Shown here: in pieces, positions 7,387 to 18,718 of the stretch
How positions within the stretch are numbered: position 1 is the stretch's first letter
How the letters are laid out: every line of letters starts with the position of its first letter
Assembly (NCBI GenBank): GCA_964523885.1
Contig: CAZFYX010000004.1
Span: forward strand, 1 to 64,000
DNA length: 64,000 nucleotides
Direction: 5' to 3'
DNA from: SHXO01 sp964523885
GTDB taxonomy: Bacteria; Pseudomonadota; Gammaproteobacteria; Burkholderiales; SHXO01
Notes under the pieces: model-generated
Database searches by the model: none
Seen by the model: only the letters and a program-made list of their open reading frames with translations
What the model was told of the DNA's origin: nothing
Translations under genes and position numbers: made by a program

Positions 7387-9066
7387 CTACGCCGCGATCC
7401 CCGGCGCGACGGACGCCTGCTGGTTGACCGCGGAGAGGATCGCCCGCAGCGACGCCTCGACGATGTCGCTGCTGCGCCCGACGCCGCAGTAACGGTTGCC
7501 GTCGATGTTGATCTGGACGTAGGTGACCGCGTCCGCCCCGGCGCCCGCGCTCGAGCTGAGAGTGTGTTCGCTGTACTCGACCAGCACGAGGCGCTTGCCG
7601 GTGTGCTGTTCGAGCGCGGCCACGAAGGCCCCGACGATCCCTGACGCCTTGCCTTGCAGGGAGATGGTATTGCCCCGGGTGCGCAGCGTGGCCTTCAGGC
7701 GATCCTCGTCGTTCTCGCGCGTGACCTGGTAACCGGTGAGCTCGTACGGTGAGCGCTGGCCGAGGTAATGCTGCTCGAACAGCTCCACGATGCGCGCCGG
7801 CTCGACTTCCGTCTCGGTGGATTCCGCGTACTTCTGCACGACGCCGCTGAAGTCGACCTGCAGCCAGCGCGGAAGCTGGAAGCCGGCCTGCTGCTCGAGC
7901 ACGTAGGCCACGCCACCCTTGCCGGACTGGCTGTTGATCCGGATCACCTCCTGGTAGGAGCGGCCGAGATCCGCCGGATCGATCGGCAGGTACGCGACCT
8001 CCCATGGATCCTCGTCAGTGCGCCTGGCGAGACACTTCTTGATCGCGTCCTGGTGGCTGCCGGAGAAGGCGGTGAACACCAGTTCGCCGGCGTACGGATG
8101 ACGAGGATGGATGGGCATCTGCGTGCATGCGGTGACGCAGCGGATGATCTCGTCCATGCAGGAGAAATCGAGCTCGGGATCGACGCCCTGGCTGTAGAGG
8201 TTCATGCCCATCGTCACGATGTCCATGTTGCCCGTGCGCTCGCCGTTGCCGAGCAACGTGCCCTCGACGCGATCGGCACCCGCCATCACGGCGAGCTCGG
8301 CGGCGGCGACTGCGCAACCGCGGTCGTTGTGCGTGTGCAGGCTGACGATGACCGAATCGCGCCTCGAGACGTGGCGGCAGAACCATTCGATCTGGTCCGC
8401 GTAGACGTTCGGCGTGGCCATCTCGACGGTGGAGGGCAGGTTGAGGATGCACTTGCGCGCCGGGGTCGGCTGCCACACGTCGGTGACGGCATTGCAGATC
8501 TCGACGGCGAAATCGAGCTCCGTGCCGGTAAAGCTCTCCGGGGAGTACTCGAAGGTCCACTCGGTGCCGGGGTGCCGCCCGGCATGCTCCTTCACGAGCT
8601 GCGCGCCGGTGGTGGCGATCTTCGTGATGCCCGCTCGATCGAGGCCGAACACCTGCTCGCGCTGCACTGTCGAGGTCGAGTTGTAGAGATGGACGATGGC
8701 GCGCTTGACGCCCTTGAGCGCCTCGAAGGTGCGGGCGATGAGCTCGGCACGCGCCTGGGTGAGCACCTGCACGGTGACGTCGGCCGGGATGTGCCCGCCG
8801 TCGATGAGGCGGCGCACGAAGTCGAAGTCGGGCTGCGAAGCGGCGGGGAAGCCCACTTCGATCTCCTTGAACCCCACTTTCACCAGGAGCTCGAACAGCT
8901 GCATCTTCTGTGCGACGTTCATCGGCTCGATCAGGGCCTGGTTGCCATCCCGCAGGTCGACGCTGCACCAGGTCGGCGCGCGGTCGATGACGCGATCCGG
9001 CCAGGTGCGGTCCTTGAGGCCGATGGGTTGGAAGGGGATGTACTTGCGATGGTCGTAGGCAGCCAT
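7387..9066 (-). CDS. leuA: 2-isopropylmalate synthase
   Basis: A 559-residue LeuA of the longer type (Actinobacteria/proteobacterial type 2). It condenses acetyl-CoA with 2-oxoisovalerate in the first step of leucine synthesis. The TIM barrel opens with WCSVDLRDGNQAL, whose Asp and Arg are the metal and catalytic residues. Metal ligands are also in SLHTHNDRG, and GNGERTGN follows. The C-terminal LeuA regulatory domain (about 440-545) contains GKASGIVGAFVAAL and QINIDGNRYCGVGRSSDIV, the usual site of leucine feedback. The ATG at 9066 begins MAAYDHRKYIPF. The gene is monocistronic, ends at the strong terminator, and is divergent from an Lrp-type regulator. Confidence 0.96.
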   Translation of the reverse strand: MAAYDHRKYIPFQPIGLKDRTWPDRVIDRAPTWCSVDLRDGNQALIEPMNVAQKMQLFELLVKVGFKEIEVGFPAASQPDFDFVRRLIDGGHIPADVTVQVLTQARAELIARTFEALKGVKRAIVHLYNSTSTVQREQVFGLDRAGITKIATTGAQLVKEHAGRHPGTEWTFEYSPESFTGTELDFAVEICNAVTDVWQPTPARKCILNLPSTVEMATPNVYADQIEWFCRHVSRRDSVIVSLHTHNDRGCAVAAAELAVMAGADRVEGTLLGNGERTGNMDIVTMGMNLYSQGVDPELDFSCMDEIIRCVTACTQMPIHPRHPYAGELVFTAFSGSHQDAIKKCLARRTDEDPWEVAYLPIDPADLGRSYQEVIRINSQSGKGGVAYVLEQQAGFQLPRWLQVDFSGVVQKYAESTETEVEPARIVELFEQHYLGQRSPYELTGYQVTRENDEDRLKATLRTRGNTISLQGKASGIVGAFVAALEQHTGKRLVLVEYSEHTLSSSAGAGADAVTYVQINIDGNRYCGVGRSSDIVEASLRAILSAVNQQASVAPGIAA

Positions 9067-9165
9067 GGGTCAGTCTCGCTCGGGTTGTGCGACGCCTCGG
9101 CGTCGGGACAGCACGGGTGTCCGGGTCCGCTGAACAGTAGGGCGACAGTATAGGGGATGGGGTGT

Positions 9166-9237
9166 GGTGAGAGTCACCAAAATCACCAGCTTTCTGGCTC
9201 CGAGGTGGTGAATATATCTAGATACATATAATATAAT
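9166..9237. promoter_or_regulatory. leuA/lrp divergent control region with GGTGA/TCACC repeats
   Basis: The 227-bp gap holds GGTGA (9166-9170 and 9207-9211) and TCACC (9174-9178 and 9183-9187). They are followed by a perfect palindrome TATCTAGATA (9215-9224) and an AT-rich run containing two TATAAT boxes (9227-9232 and 9232-9237) that could serve the Lrp gene. TTGTCA on the minus strand (9245-9240) could be a -35 for leuA, with a weak -10. Palindromic AT-rich DNA of this kind is where Lrp-family proteins usually bind. The exact sites are inferred. Confidence 0.4.
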
Positions 9238-9293
9238 AGTGACAAACACCAATCCAGCCAGATTGCCCCCCGCAAACCCACCAAGGAGCCTCG

Positions 9294-9767
9294 ATGAAGC
9301 TCGACCGCACCGACAAGCGCATCCTCGGCGCGATGCAGGCAAACGCCCGGATCACCAACCTGGAGCTCGCCGAGACGGTGGGCCTCTCGCCGACCCCCTG
9401 CGCCCGCCGCGTGAAGCAACTCGAGGAAGCGGGCGTCATCGATCGCTACGTGACGCTGCTCAACCAGCAGAAGCTCGGGCTGAACATCACCGCGATGATC
9501 GGCATCACCATGGACCGCCATACGCCCGACCGCTTCCAGAACTTCGAGCGGCAGGTGAGCCAGTACCCCGAAGTGATCGAATGCAGCATCGTCACCGGGC
9601 AGGAGGCGGACTACCTGCTCAAGGCCGTGCTGCCCGACATGACCTATTACGAGGAATTCCTGCTGGGACGGCTCACGCGCATCGAAGGGGTGACCGGCGT
9701 GCATTCCAGCTTCGTGCTGCGCAGGATCATCGCGCGGGCGGAGCTGCCGTTGGAGCACATCAAGTAA
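9294..9767 (+). CDS. Lrp/AsnC family transcriptional regulator
   Basis: A 157-residue feast/famine regulator. The N-terminal HTH (about 1-60) reads LDRTDKRILGAMQANARITNLELAETVGLSPTP in consecutive helices. The C-terminal RAM (ligand) domain follows from about residue 65, with the MDRHTPDRFQNFE and VTGQEADYLLKAV strands. The ATG at 9294 has an AAGGAGCC ribosome site. It is divergent from leuA, which makes leuA and its own gene the likely targets and a branched-chain amino acid a plausible effector. A second, separate Lrp paralogue is at 39.1 kb. Confidence 0.9.
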   Translation: MKLDRTDKRILGAMQANARITNLELAETVGLSPTPCARRVKQLEEAGVIDRYVTLLNQQKLGLNITAMIGITMDRHTPDRFQNFERQVSQYPEVIECSIVTGQEADYLLKAVLPDMTYYEEFLLGRLTRIEGVTGVHSSFVLRRIIARAELPLEHIK

Positions 9768-9941
9768 GGTGCCGATGCGTCACGGCACGGCTTCGGGCTG
9801 GATGCGCGAGCGGTCTGCACCGGCTCGGAGTACGTCGACCAGGCCAATCGGCTGAAGGTGTCCTCCGGGATGCGAGTCGATGCGGGGGCCAGGGTTCGAG
9901 AGAGCGCAGCGTGGGCACCCCAGCGTGCTCGACCAGGGCGC

Positions 9942-12202
9942 TTACGCACGTATCGAAGCAGGCAGGGCGGCGACAGGTGGTGACACCTCCGCCCGCCAGT
10001 CGACCTCGCAGTCCGCCGCGTAGCGCGCGAGCGCGCTTTCCAGTGTCGGCATCACGCGGCCGCGCTCGCTGCGCAGCGTCGTGCGTGTCGTAAGAGGTCG
10101 CGCCAACGGCCTGATCCCGACCTGCGTCAAGCCCATGCGCGCAGCGACCCGTTGCGCCAGATCGAACCACGAGATCTCGCCTTCGTTCGCCAGGTGCCAG
10201 ATCCCACGCTCGCCGTCCTGGACCAGGTCCAGCGTGGCGTGCACGAGATCGGGTACGTAAGTCGGCGAGACCAGCGCATTGTCCGCGGCCTCCACAGCGT
10301 CGCCGGCATGGAGCCGCCGCAGCACGCCATGGACGAAGTTGTGCCGGTCCCAGGGCCCGAAGAAGGCGCTGGTGCGCACGACCAGCGCCCCCGAATGGGC
10401 CGCCAGAACCAGCCGCTCGCTCTCGGCCTTGCTCCGGCCGTAGCTGCAGACGGGCGCGGCGACATCGCTTTCGATATACGGGCGGTCGGCCGTGCCATCG
10501 AACACCAGATCCGACGAGAACGTCACCAGGGCGATATCGCCCGCCGCGCATGCGTGGGCGAGCGTCGCCGCCCCCATCGCGTTCTCGCGGAAGCAGCGCG
10601 CCGGCTCCCGCTCGGCGTCGGCGACGCGCACATAACCGGCCGTGTTGATCACCGCCCACGGCTGATGCTGGTGCAACGCACGATCGACCGACTCCGGGTC
10701 GGCGATATCCATCTCGCTGCGGGACAACAGCACATGCGCAAGTCCACGATGCGCGCAAACACGCGAGAATGCTCTGCCCAGCGTGCCGGTCGCGCCCGTG
10801 ATCAACAGCGCCCTGCGTGTCCGGCGCGGGCTCAGGGTGGTAATCACCGCAGGCTCGCGGCCGGGTTCATCCCCGGATGCATGAAAGCGCTCGGGGCGCT
10901 GCCACCAGCCGGGCCCCTGCGCCGCCGGATGCTCAAAGCGCCCCCGGGCCGCAAGGGCGCGGGCCGCCTCGGCCAGCAGCGTCGGGCGCGGCGGCGTGCT
11001 GCGCGCATCGAACGCACCGGGCTCGTAGTGGCCGTTGCGCTCGACGAGCAGCGTATTCCAGTCCAGGGCGCCGAACAGCGACCATACCGTCACCGCTCTC
11101 ACGTCCGCGCCTTCGTTTCGCACCGTACAGGCGGCGTCCCACACGTCGCGCAGCCAGCGCACCTGCTCCTCGCGGCTGCAGCCGTGATGCACCTCGGTCA
11201 CCGCGATCGGTCGGCCGTAGCGTTGCCACGCCTCCCGCAGGCGGGCAGCCGGCCCGACGTCCGCCTGGCAGCACCGCACCCGCACCGCTTCGACATCGGC
11301 ATAGTTGTGCTGCCCGTTGCCGCCGTGGAAGCGTGGCGGATAGAGAGCGAGGTTATGGTCGAGCCATCGCTCGCTCGTGAGGTAGTGGTTCAGGCCGAGC
11401 ACGTCGGGTGGCGTGGCGTGCTCGACGAGGAACGCGAGGTCGCGCTCGGCAACGCCGCAGTGGCGCAGCAGGTGGTGCAATGGGTGAGCCTCGTCGACCT
11501 GTCCGCACAGGAGATCGAAGGTCAGCCAGCGCCGTTCGTTCTCGTGCTCCGCCTGGTACTGCAGCAGGGTGGGGGCATAGGTCTTGCCGCTGTCCTCGGT
11601 CTGGATGAGCTGCGCGTCCGGGTTGATCTCGCGGACCGCGCGCATCGCCAGCACGGTCGCGAGGCACTGGTTCACCAGTGCCCGCAGGTATGCCGCGGGG
11701 ACGCGGCAGTGCGGATACCAGTGGCCGTAGAGGCCGCTGAAGCGCGCTGTCGTCAGCGGCTCGTTGACCGGGGTGTACGCATCGATCCATGGGTAGCGCT
11801 GCGCAACCCGCGCCGCATGCGCGGCAAGCAACGTCGGAAACCGCGGGTCGAGCAGGTTGGTGTAGTGCGGGCCGCTCCCATGATGCACGAGGCCGGCAAT
11901 CGGTTTCGGTCCGTGCTCGCGCAGCACGGCGAGCCGCTCGTCGTGCCAGCGCCAGTCACATCGCTCCGGCCCGTCGGGCGATATCGTCTCCCAGAGGACC
12001 GGGAAGCGCAGCCGCGTGAACCCCAGGTCTGCGACGGCGCCCAAGTGCGCCGCGTCGAGTGCCAGGCCCAGCTCCGCAATCTGGTTGCGCCAGGTGTCGC
12101 CGACACGGGTGATGCTGCACTCGATGCCGCCCCAGAGCTCGGTCGCTACGACAGCAGCAGGGCCGGCACGGGCTGGCCCAGGGAACGAATCGTCCTGCCG
12201 CA

Positions 12203-12203
<1 letters not shown>
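9942..12203 (-). CDS. GH1 glycosidase - RmlD-like reductase fusion
   Basis: A 753-residue two-domain protein. Residues about 20-425 are a family 1 glycoside hydrolase: the acid/base is E148 in TPVNEP and the nucleophile E337 in AVTEVHHG. Residues about 462-750 are a dTDP-4-dehydrorhamnose reductase-like SDR with GATGTLG (470-476), SSDLVFDG and Y588/K592 in YGRSK. A linker of about 35 residues joins them. The ATG at 12203 shares one base with the GH2 stop (TGATG), so translation is coupled. A longer in-frame extension to 12911 only reads through the GH2 gene and is not real. Retaining hydrolysis plus nucleotide-sugar reduction points to glycan remodelling; the substrate is unknown. Confidence 0.88.
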
Positions 12204-13987
<1,784 letters not shown>

Positions 13988-13998
13988 GGCACAGGCAC

Positions 13999-15273
13999 TC
14001 AGCCGGCCGCAGCGCTCACTGTATCGACGACGTGCGCTTGCGGGGCGCCCGGGCCTTTGCCGGTGGACGGCGCCGGCCGGCTGCGCAGGTGATCGGCCAT
14101 CGTGAGCTGCTCTGCGGTCTCCGCCAGGCGTTCCTGCAGCATGTGCTGCATCGCGGCCCACGTACGATCCCACGAGGTGCCGGCGAGCACCCGGTCGACG
14201 TCGGCCAGCCAGCCTGCGCGGGGGCGCTGCAGCAGCGCATCGGCCCTGGCAATCCACTCCTGCGGGTGGGTCGCGATCTCGACCAGGCCGCGCTCGCCAT
14301 AGGGCCGGACGACGTCCCGGATTGCACTGGACACCACCGGCACGCCCGCAGCGAGGAATTCTGGCGTCTTGGTCGGACTGATGTAGCGCGTCGACTCGTT
14401 CAGGGCGAACGGCATGACACCTGCGTCCCAGTGTGCGAGGTGCGCCGGGAGCTCGTGGTAGCTGCGGCCACCCAGCCAGTGCAGGTTGGCATGCCGGGGC
14501 AGGGAGGCCGGGTCGATCTTCACGACCGGACCCACCATGATCCATTGCCAATCCGGGCGGCGCCGCGCCAGTTCATCGACCAGCGCCAAGTCCATGCGTT
14601 CGTCGATCACGCCGAAGAACCCCAGGCGCGGCCGGGCAATGGGTGCGAGCTCCGGCGGCTCCGCCAGCCCGCGGCGCGCCTGGCCGAAGTGGGCGGCATC
14701 GATGCTGCTCGGGAACGCGTGCACCCTCGAGTGCCGGTGCCGCTTCGCTTCGTACAGGCTGTGCCCGCCGCAGAACACCAGGTCGCAGCGGCGCAGCAGC
14801 CTGCTCTCCATCTCCTGCAGCATCGGGGATGCTCCTCGGAACGCCGACAACTCGTCCATGTTGTCGTAGACGTGCAGGTCTGCCGCGTGATGGCTGCTGA
14901 AGGTCAGCGCCATGGGGGTGTAGTACCAGAAGATGCGCGGCCGACCGGGCCTCGCCGCGAGCAGCTCGTCCAGCAGCCGGGTCTGCGCCAGGCTCGTCTG
15001 CGCCCCGGTCAGACGGCCCGGCACGACCGGCACCGCGACCTGTACGCCCTCGGCGACGCGCTCGCTGCGCAGCAGGGCTCTCGGCACGTCCTCGATGACC
15101 GGCTCTTCGAAGAACACCACGTCGTGCTCGCGCGCCGCCCGGCTCATCAAGTGCTGCGGCCGCTGGTACACGAAGTTCCAGCGCAGGTGCGAGAAGCAGA
15201 TCAGCAGGGGTCGGCATGGCGCCGTGGTGGGGACATGCGGGGACAGAGCGGTGTCGCGGGCTGGCATGGACAT
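13999..15273 (-). CDS. Glycosyltransferase (GT4-like)
   Basis: A 424-residue GT-B glycosyltransferase. It starts (ATG 15273, or 15267) with a short variable tail, then LLICFSHLRWNFVYQRPQHL, a motif of GT family 1/4-like enzymes often paired with UDP-galactopyranose mutase. The C-terminal donor half has RPRLGFFGVIDERMD, the ligand loop YISPTKTPEFLAAGVPVV and a final helical tail. It is the first gene of the operon with the GH2 and GH1-RmlD genes. No ribosome site is obvious at the start. The presence of a transferase and two hydrolases together suggests synthesis or turnover of an intracellular or surface glycan. Confidence 0.88.
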   Translation of the reverse strand: MSMPARDTALSPHVPTTAPCRPLLICFSHLRWNFVYQRPQHLMSRAAREHDVVFFEEPVIEDVPRALLRSERVAEGVQVAVPVVPGRLTGAQTSLAQTRLLDELLAARPGRPRIFWYYTPMALTFSSHHAADLHVYDNMDELSAFRGASPMLQEMESRLLRRCDLVFCGGHSLYEAKRHRHSRVHAFPSSIDAAHFGQARRGLAEPPELAPIARPRLGFFGVIDERMDLALVDELARRRPDWQWIMVGPVVKIDPASLPRHANLHWLGGRSYHELPAHLAHWDAGVMPFALNESTRYISPTKTPEFLAAGVPVVSSAIRDVVRPYGERGLVEIATHPQEWIARADALLQRPRAGWLADVDRVLAGTSWDRTWAAMQHMLQERLAETAEQLTMADHLRSRPAPSTGKGPGAPQAHVVDTVSAAAG

Positions 15274-15564
15274 GGTCGTCGGGGTGTTGTGCGACGAGGG
15301 GACCGCACCGCCCGAGGCGGCCGGCCCGTTTCCCTGCGTCGCGTGGATGTGCAGGAGCAGGGCAAGCGGCGGGCCCGGCGCGCCAACTCGTCGCGTGCCG
15401 CTCCGGATCCGGAGCAGGCATCGGGGATGACCTCAAGCCTGCCCGTCGGCGCTCCGCGAGCGGTCGACGGCCGTGTCGGCCGGGCGGTGGATGAGCTCTG
15501 CGACACGCAGCATCCAGCTCCTGTAGCATGGCTCGACTGGTTCCCCGCATGAACAGGAGGTCCC

Positions 15565-16019
15565 GTGCATCCCCGTATCCGAGTGGTCGCTTCGGGCGTG
15601 CTTCTCGCGCTGCTCTGCATGTCATCCACCTATGCGGACATCGACCGCAACGCGGTGGACTTCCAGACACCCGCGGACATCCAGTGGGTGCGCAATGCGG
15701 CGGGCACCAATGAGCAGGCGATCCTGTTCGGGGATCCGACCAGGCCCGGGCCGTATGTCGTGCGGCTCAGGTGGTTGCCGGGCAACATGAGCCTGCCGCA
15801 TTTCCACCAGCACGACCGGTTCTTCGTCGTCATATCCGGGACCTGGTGGGTCGGCTCGGGCGAAAGTTCGATCCCGACAGTACGGTACCGGTGCCCGCAG
15901 GCAGCTACGTCATCCACTACGCGGGCAAGGTGCACTACGACGGCGCGAAGGACGAGGAGACCGTCATCCAGGTGTGGGGCATGGGGCCGGCGACGTCCTA
16001 TCCCGTCGAGCAGCGTTGA
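15565..16019 (+). pseudogene. Cupin-domain secreted protein, frameshifted
   Basis: The reading frame opens at GTG 15565 after a perfect AGGAGGT site. It encodes a signal peptide (VVASGVLLALLCMSSTYAD) and a cupin strand set with LPHFHQHDRFFVVISGTWWVG. At about 15862, after the Gly of VGSG, the cupin continuation KFDPDSTVPVPAGSYVIHYAG appears in the +2 frame and runs to the stop at 16019. One missing base after GGCGA would restore a product of about 150 residues. The metal ligands HxH of the first cupin motif are before the break, and the second motif (HYAGKVHYD) is after it. This may be a real inactivation or a sequencing error. Confidence 0.75.
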
Positions 16020-16092
16020 ACGCATCAGCGGGCCGCGTACGCGCCGGAGAAGTGTCTATACTTCGGTAGCGTCATTTGCCATGGAGGCCGGG

Positions 16093-16422
16093 ATGTCCTC
16101 ACAGTCGAGAGCCACGAGAGAGAGTCAGAAGCGGGCGTTCGAAGCGCGTCTGCAGGCGCGTCAGGGCATCCTCGAGAAGCGGGGGTTGGCGCCTCCCGAC
16201 TTCAGGAAGGACAAGGTCTACCAGCACCTGAAGGCCCGGCACGAGGCGATCGTCAGCGCCATCGCCGTGATCGAAGCCCTCGCGCAGAAGGCGCAGCCCG
16301 CTGCGAAACCCGCGGTCAAGGCGGAATCCGCCCCCGCACCGGCGGAGAAGAAGCCGAAGAAGGAGAAGGCGGAGAAGCCGGCAAAGACCGCGAAAGCGCC
16401 TGCCGCCGAAGCCGGGAAGTAG
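16093..16422 (+). CDS. Small Lys/Ala/Pro-rich protein
   Basis: A 109-residue protein of unknown function. The start ATG 16093 has GGAGG five bases upstream; ATG 16081 in the same frame lacks one. A TATACT (-10-like) lies at 16057-16062. Residues about 1-62 look helical and basic (KRAFEARLQARQGILEKRG, then DKVYQHLKARHEAIVSA). The tail from about 65 is built of K, A, P and E (PKKEKAEKPAKTAKAP), resembling histone-H1-like or PhaF-like tails that bind DNA nonspecifically. The previous reading frame of the broken cupin gene runs into this gene, but the two are separate. DNA binding is only an inference. Confidence 0.6.
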   Translation: MSSQSRATRESQKRAFEARLQARQGILEKRGLAPPDFRKDKVYQHLKARHEAIVSAIAVIEALAQKAQPAAKPAVKAESAPAPAEKKPKKEKAEKPAKTAKAPAAEAGK

Positions 16423-16427
16423 TCGGG

Positions 16428-17186
16428 GTGCAGAACAAGCTCATCGGGCTTCTGGCCGGTAAGACGCCCTTCTTCGGCATCACCCTGATGTGCGGCTCCA
16501 CCCGGGTGACCGAGATCCTGGCGCGCAGCGGCTTCGACTTCCTCATGGTCGACCAGCAGCACGGTGAGTTCTCCAAGGCGACGGCGACGGACAGCATCCG
16601 TGCGATTGCCGCGGCCGGACCGGTCCCCATCGCCCGCGTTGCGGACAATGCGCCGGGCGCCATCAACGATCTGCTCGATGCCGGTGCCCTCGGCGTGGTG
16701 GTGCCCATGGTGAATTGCCGCAAGGACGCCGAGGACGCGGTGCGTGCCGCGTTCTACGCGCCACGCGGCATGCGATCGAAGGGCGGATCGGCGCCCATCT
16801 TCTACGGCGAGGACTACGCGAAGCGGGCGAACGGCGAGATCCTGCTGGTGGTGATGATCGAGACCCGCGAGGCCGTCGAGAACGCTGCGGAGATCCTCTC
16901 GGTCCCTGGAGTGGGGATGGGTCTGGTCGGCACGTCCGATCTCGCCTACGACATGGGCTGCGCACGCGATGGACCGGAGATCAAGGCCGCACTGGCCCGT
17001 GTGCTCGAAGCCGGGAAGAGGTCGAACGTGCCGGTCGGCACGGCCATCGGCGCGGTGGCGGACATCGAGAAGCTCGACGGTCTCGGGCTGGCCTTCTACC
17101 TCATCAGCCACGACCAGGGAATGCTCAAGAAGGCCGGGGACGAGCTGGCCGGCGCACTGCACCGCGCATTGAAGCGCGCACGCTAG
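16428..17186 (+). CDS. HpcH/HpaI family aldolase
   Basis: A 252-residue class II pyruvate aldolase of the HpaI/GarL family, which cleaves 4-hydroxy-2-oxo acids into pyruvate and an aldehyde. The key residues match HpaI positions: catalytic H45 (VDQQHGE), R70 (PIARVADN), metal ligands Glu in VVMIETREAVEN and Asp in VGTSDLAYDMG. The start is GTG 16428, 5 bp after the previous stop, with GGGAAG as ribosome site. An FGGY kinase follows 20 bp downstream, so the pair probably handles a sugar or sugar-acid. The exact substrate is unknown. Confidence 0.9.
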   Translation: MQNKLIGLLAGKTPFFGITLMCGSTRVTEILARSGFDFLMVDQQHGEFSKATATDSIRAIAAAGPVPIARVADNAPGAINDLLDAGALGVVVPMVNCRKDAEDAVRAAFYAPRGMRSKGGSAPIFYGEDYAKRANGEILLVVMIETREAVENAAEILSVPGVGMGLVGTSDLAYDMGCARDGPEIKAALARVLEAGKRSNVPVGTAIGAVADIEKLDGLGLAFYLISHDQGMLKKAGDELAGALHRALKRAR

Positions 17187-17206
17187 CGGCGCCCGGGAGC
17201 ACGCGC

Positions 17207-18718
17207 GTGGGACAGGCCGGCGGCACGTTCGTCCTCGGGCTCGACCTCGGTTCCAGTTCCTGCAAGGTCTGCGCGCTCGGTACCTCGGGCCGGCTGCTTG
17301 GCAGCGAGGCGGAATCCTACGACACGTCTTTTCCGCATCCCGGCTGGGCGGAGCAGGACCCCAACGTCTGGCTGCCCGCACTGGGCGCCGCATCGAAGCG
17401 GCTGATCGCCCGTCTCGGGCTGGACAGCACGGACGCGCTGGGACTGGCCGTCACCTGCGCCGCACATATCGGTGTGCTCCTCGATGCCGACGGGAAAGTG
17501 CTACGCAACGCCATCCTCTGGAGCGATCAGCGCTCGGCCCGGGAGGCGCAGGAGATCGCGGACCGGATGGGGCCCGAGGTGCTGCGCATCTCGAACAACT
17601 GGCCCACTCCGACCTGGACGCTGCCGCACCTGGCGTGGCTGCGCAAGCACGAACCCGAGGTGCTGAGCCGCACGCGTCACATCCTGCTGTCCAAGGACTA
17701 CATCGCCTACCTGCTCACGGGGCGGCTCACCACCGATCCAGGGGCCGCCGTCTCTGCGATGCTCATGGACGTTGGCGCCGATACCTGGTCCAGGCAATTG
17801 TGCGATCTCGTCGGCATCGACGAACGGGTCCTTCCGGAGATCCTGCCGACGGCCGCAGAGATCGGCACCGTCACGGCCCGGGGCGCCGAAGCGCTGGGCA
17901 TCTCGGAACGGACGAAGGTCTTCAACGGTTCCACCGACAGCACGGCGGAGACCTTCGCCGCCGGTGTCCGCCACGCGGGGCAGTTCGTGATCCGCCTTGC
18001 CAGTGCCGGTGGCCTTCACGTGATCGCGAATCCTGCGCTGGCGCGCAGGAACCTGATCTCGTATCCCTACTGCGGCGGGCCGTTCTGGATGTCCCAGGCA
18101 GCCACGAATACCTGCGCGACGGCGGTTGCGTGGGCGCGCGACGTCTTGTCCTCGCCGGATGGGGCGGCGGATTTCGGCGCATGGTCGAGGCTCGCGGGCG
18201 AGTCCCCGCCGGGGGCGAATGGCGTCATGTTCCATCCGTACCTGTCGGGTGAGCGGTGTCCGTACTGGGACGCCGATCTGCGGGCTGCATTCACCGGGCT
18301 GAGCCTGCACTCGAAGAAGAGCGACTTGGCCCGCGCGGTCTACGAAGGCACGGCTTACGCGCTGCGGGATGCCGCGGGCGTGATCGAGGCGGAAGGCATC
18401 CGCATCCATGAGGTGAAGGTCGTTGGGGGCGGGGCAAACAGCTCGCTCTGGCTGCAGACGATCGCCAATGTGTTCGACTGCCCGGTGTTGCCGATGACGC
18501 AGGCCGATTCGTCCGCCGGGGCAGGGCTCTATGCGCTGGTCGGACTGGGAGCATTCGCAGGGTTCGGGAAAGTCCCGCAGAACGCGCTCAGTTCAGAGGC
18601 TGCGCCAGAAGTGTTGCCGGAGGCGGACCGCCGAGCCTTCTTCCTCGAGCAGATGGAACGGTACCGGTTCGTTCAGCAGCATGTCTCCGCGATATCGCAT
18701 GTGCGCCGACGCAGATGA
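17207..18718 (+). CDS. FGGY-family carbohydrate kinase (xylulokinase-like)
   Basis: A 503-residue sugar kinase of the FGGY family (ASKHA fold). The N-terminal FVLGLDLGSSSCKVCAL is the phosphate-1 motif. GWAEQDPNVW and LWSDQRSAREA are substrate-side motifs, and the catalytic Asp is in GSTDSTAETF. The C-terminal ATP motif is VKVVGGGANSSLWLQ, followed by QADSSAGAGLYALVGLG. The start is GTG 17207 (MGQAGGTFVLG); earlier in-frame codons lie inside the aldolase gene. It is probably co-transcribed with the HpaI-type aldolase. Resemblance is greatest to xylulokinases, but the substrate is not certain. Confidence 0.88.
   Translation: MGQAGGTFVLGLDLGSSSCKVCALGTSGRLLGSEAESYDTSFPHPGWAEQDPNVWLPALGAASKRLIARLGLDSTDALGLAVTCAAHIGVLLDADGKVLRNAILWSDQRSAREAQEIADRMGPEVLRISNNWPTPTWTLPHLAWLRKHEPEVLSRTRHILLSKDYIAYLLTGRLTTDPGAAVSAMLMDVGADTWSRQLCDLVGIDERVLPEILPTAAEIGTVTARGAEALGISERTKVFNGSTDSTAETFAAGVRHAGQFVIRLASAGGLHVIANPALARRNLISYPYCGGPFWMSQAATNTCATAVAWARDVLSSPDGAADFGAWSRLAGESPPGANGVMFHPYLSGERCPYWDADLRAAFTGLSLHSKKSDLARAVYEGTAYALRDAAGVIEAEGIRIHEVKVVGGGANSSLWLQTIANVFDCPVLPMTQADSSAGAGLYALVGLGAFAGFGKVPQNALSSEAAPEVLPEADRRAFFLEQMERYRFVQQHVSAISHVRRRR

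Noticed and set aside
9067..9293. Leucine attenuator or T-box upstream of leuA
   Set aside because: The only short leader frame has a single Leu codon; no T-box core is seen and the taxon argues against one.
15565..16422. A single 285-residue cupin fusion protein
   Set aside because: The frame joins the broken cupin start to the separate small Lys/Ala-rich gene; the real cupin end is in another frame, and the small gene has its own start with GGAGG.
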